Below are positions 62,881 through 64,000 of a stretch of 64,000 nt of DNA, piece after piece. Each line of letters begins with the position of its first letter. The stretch's first letter is position 1. The notes beneath the pieces are model-generated. The model was given only the letters and a program-made list of their open reading frames with translations, ran no database searches and was not told where the DNA came from. Source of the stretch: Chlorobaculum tepidum TLS (GTDB lineage: Bacteria; Bacteroidota; Chlorobiia; Chlorobiales; Chlorobiaceae); the NCBI RefSeq assembly GCF_000006985.1, contig NC_002932.3, forward strand, positions 855,109 to 919,108, read 5' to 3'. The translations under genes were made by a program, and so were the position numbers.

Positions 62881-63011
62881 TCTGTTTCACAAAATGGAGA
62901 GACCGATACTAACTGCTTTAAAAAATAGTGTATGCACGACGAAATGTCAAAAAGATGCCCGATAGGGCAAGATCATGTCAAGAGTGATGGATGGGCGCTG
63001 TTCTTTGAGTT

Positions 63012-63632
63012 TTAACTTTTCAATGGTGTTTTGCCGGCCTCGGGATTCTTTTTTGGGCGGCCTCGTTTTCTGGTGGGAGCCGTTGCGGATGGATTTTTTT
63101 TCTGGTGGGGCTTTTCGTTTTCATCAATCGCTTCAGGTTCATCAATCGCTTCAGCTTCGTCTTCGATTTCGCAGTATGCTTCGCTTTCAAAGGCCTCGTC
63201 AGGGATTTCAAGTTCGTCACCGATTTCGTCAATACTCTCATCCTGAACCGGCTGCTGCCGCGACCGGCTGCCGCGTTTACCCTTCAATGCCGGCTCGATG
63301 AGCGTCATGACTTCATTGATCGACGAGAAGATGTAGAGTTGCTTGTCGAGATTGGCCAGTTTAAGCAGGTCTTTTATCTGCTGGCAGAGCGAGACGAAAA
63401 TGGCAAGCCCGTCAGAGCTGTTGGCGAGCTGATGGGCCAGGAGCATCGAGCCTATGCCTGAAGAATCGATAGCCTTGACCTGCGAAAAATCGATAATAAT
63501 GTTTTTACTGGTACCGGTGCTGATCATGCTGTCGATAGTCGCCTTGAAACAGTCTGCGTAACGGACATCGAAAATTGGCTCTTCAAGCTTGAGGATGGTC
63601 AATTCCTTGCGGGTCGATATGGAGTGTTTCAT
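63012..63632 (-). CDS. STAS-domain protein with acidic linker and AT-hook-like tail
   Basis: A 206-residue protein. Residues 1-115 are a STAS (anti-sigma-factor antagonist) domain with the phosphorylation-site segment VKAIDSSGIGSM (about 52-63). Residues 130-180 are strongly acidic and low complexity (DEIGDELEIPDEAFE and EAEAIDEPEAIDE). The C-terminus RKRGRPKKNPEAG (about 189-201) contains an RGRPKK core typical of AT-hook DNA-binding motifs. This combination suggests a partner-switching regulator that may also touch DNA. No sigma factor, kinase or phosphatase of the system is adjacent. Confidence 0.85.
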   Translation of the reverse strand: MKHSISTRKELTILKLEEPIFDVRYADCFKATIDSMISTGTSKNIIIDFSQVKAIDSSGIGSMLLAHQLANSSDGLAIFVSLCQQIKDLLKLANLDKQLYIFSSINEVMTLIEPALKGKRGSRSRQQPVQDESIDEIGDELEIPDEAFESEAYCEIEDEAEAIDEPEAIDENEKPHQKKNPSATAPTRKRGRPKKNPEAGKTPLKS

Positions 63633-63847
63633 AAAAAACTCCAGCAGAAATACGGTAACTTATTCTATCAAAGGCACTTGTGCTACCTTTTTGGCTCCGC
63701 ATTCATTGAAGGATGGTTGAAAGATGAATGCGGAACGGCTCTCTTCCACTATTATCGTACAAAATTCGATTCATTCAAATCAATTTTTTTCAACGGCGTA
63801 AAATGTTTGAGGTGGGTGAGGGTGGGTTGCTCGCTGATGGGGAGTGG

Positions 63848-64000
63848 TTAAGCGTTTTGTTTTTTTGCAATAGCAATAGGAGAATGCGGAACGCTATCGT
63901 CTTGTCTGGTGGAAAAAAACTCTACAAGTGCTTCGATTTCCGCCTCGTCAAGTGGTGCTTTCACCCACTCGACATCCAGCCTGTTGCGGAAAAATGTCAG
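63848..64000 (-). CDS. C-terminal end of an unidentified protein (runs off the right edge)
   Basis: On the - strand the frame from the right edge reads [20 protein letters not shown] then [13 protein letters not shown] and ends IAIAKKQNA with TAA at 63848-63850. The 50 codons look like the end of a real protein (helical, charged, normal codon use) but carry no motif I recognise. The upstream 215 bases (63633-63847) hold no supported gene. Confidence 0.6.

Noticed and set aside
63624-63851. 75-codon + strand ORF starting MFHKKLQQ
   Set aside because: No ribosome-binding site or family features; it overlaps the divergent STAS start and the stop of the right-edge gene.

Overview
The window looks like a chromosomal segment of a green sulfur bacterium (Chlorobiaceae, probably Chlorobaculum or Chlorobium). 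This rests on recognised proteins: a divergent K+-independent H+-pyrophosphatase of the Chlorobium limicola type, a CbiR-like cobamide remodelling enzyme and a large cobalamin salvage block. No chlorosome, bch or rRNA gene lies here to confirm it.

Layout. (1) 1-10550 is a GC-rich, tightly coupled defence operon on the + strand. It holds a SNF2-type helicase (open at the left edge), a DUF4391 protein, a type III Mod methyltransferase, an AAA ATPase, a DUF4276 (Toprim-like) protein and a type III Res subunit. Every junction overlaps or abuts by a few bases. The ATPase/DUF4276 pair sits between mod and res, and the mod target-recognition region has clearly different base composition. (2) 10.7-12.1 kb (- strand) holds an unrecognised 320-aa protein and a HipB-like XRE regulator with an upstream inverted repeat. 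(3) 12.4-19.6 kb holds DoxX-like, CcoN-like, pentapeptide-repeat, glycosyltransferase, SDR and amino-acid permease genes, with the wreck of a P-type ATPase among them. (4) 19.7-21.5 kb holds a 78-aa conserved-looking protein and a decayed biotin-dependent carboxylase/decarboxylase locus in three broken pieces.

(5) 21.5-41.5 kb is a cobalamin region. A - strand set runs NUDIX, BtuF-like lipoprotein, CbiA, P-loop ATPase. After an SRPBCC protein and a Na/Pi symporter comes a B12 riboswitch followed by a long + strand run: TonB receptor, a half-length BtuF-like protein, BluB, CobQ, CobD-type aminotransferase, CbiB, CobO, BtuC, BtuD with an extra C-terminal domain, CbiR, CobU, CobT, alpha/beta hydrolase, CobS. 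Together these cover uptake, remodelling, lower-ligand synthesis and nucleotide-loop assembly. No CobC-type phosphatase is visible.

(6) 41.6-46 kb holds OsmC, DUF134, Fe-alcohol dehydrogenase, a membrane-anchored SET protein, an orphan ABC ATPase and an IS481-type transposase relic. (7) 46.3-64 kb is mostly core functions: H+-pyrophosphatase with a strong terminator, an exonuclease/endonuclease/phosphatase-fold (EEP) protein, Sel1 repeats, PurC, DedA, N-terminal transketolase, RsmD, CoaD, aspartate aminotransferase, acyltransferase, PSP1/RicT-like protein, MetG immediately followed by the initiator tRNA gene, NamZ-like DUF1343, cyclopropane fatty-acid synthase, a STAS protein with an AT-hook-like tail, and the C-terminus of an unidentified protein at the right edge.
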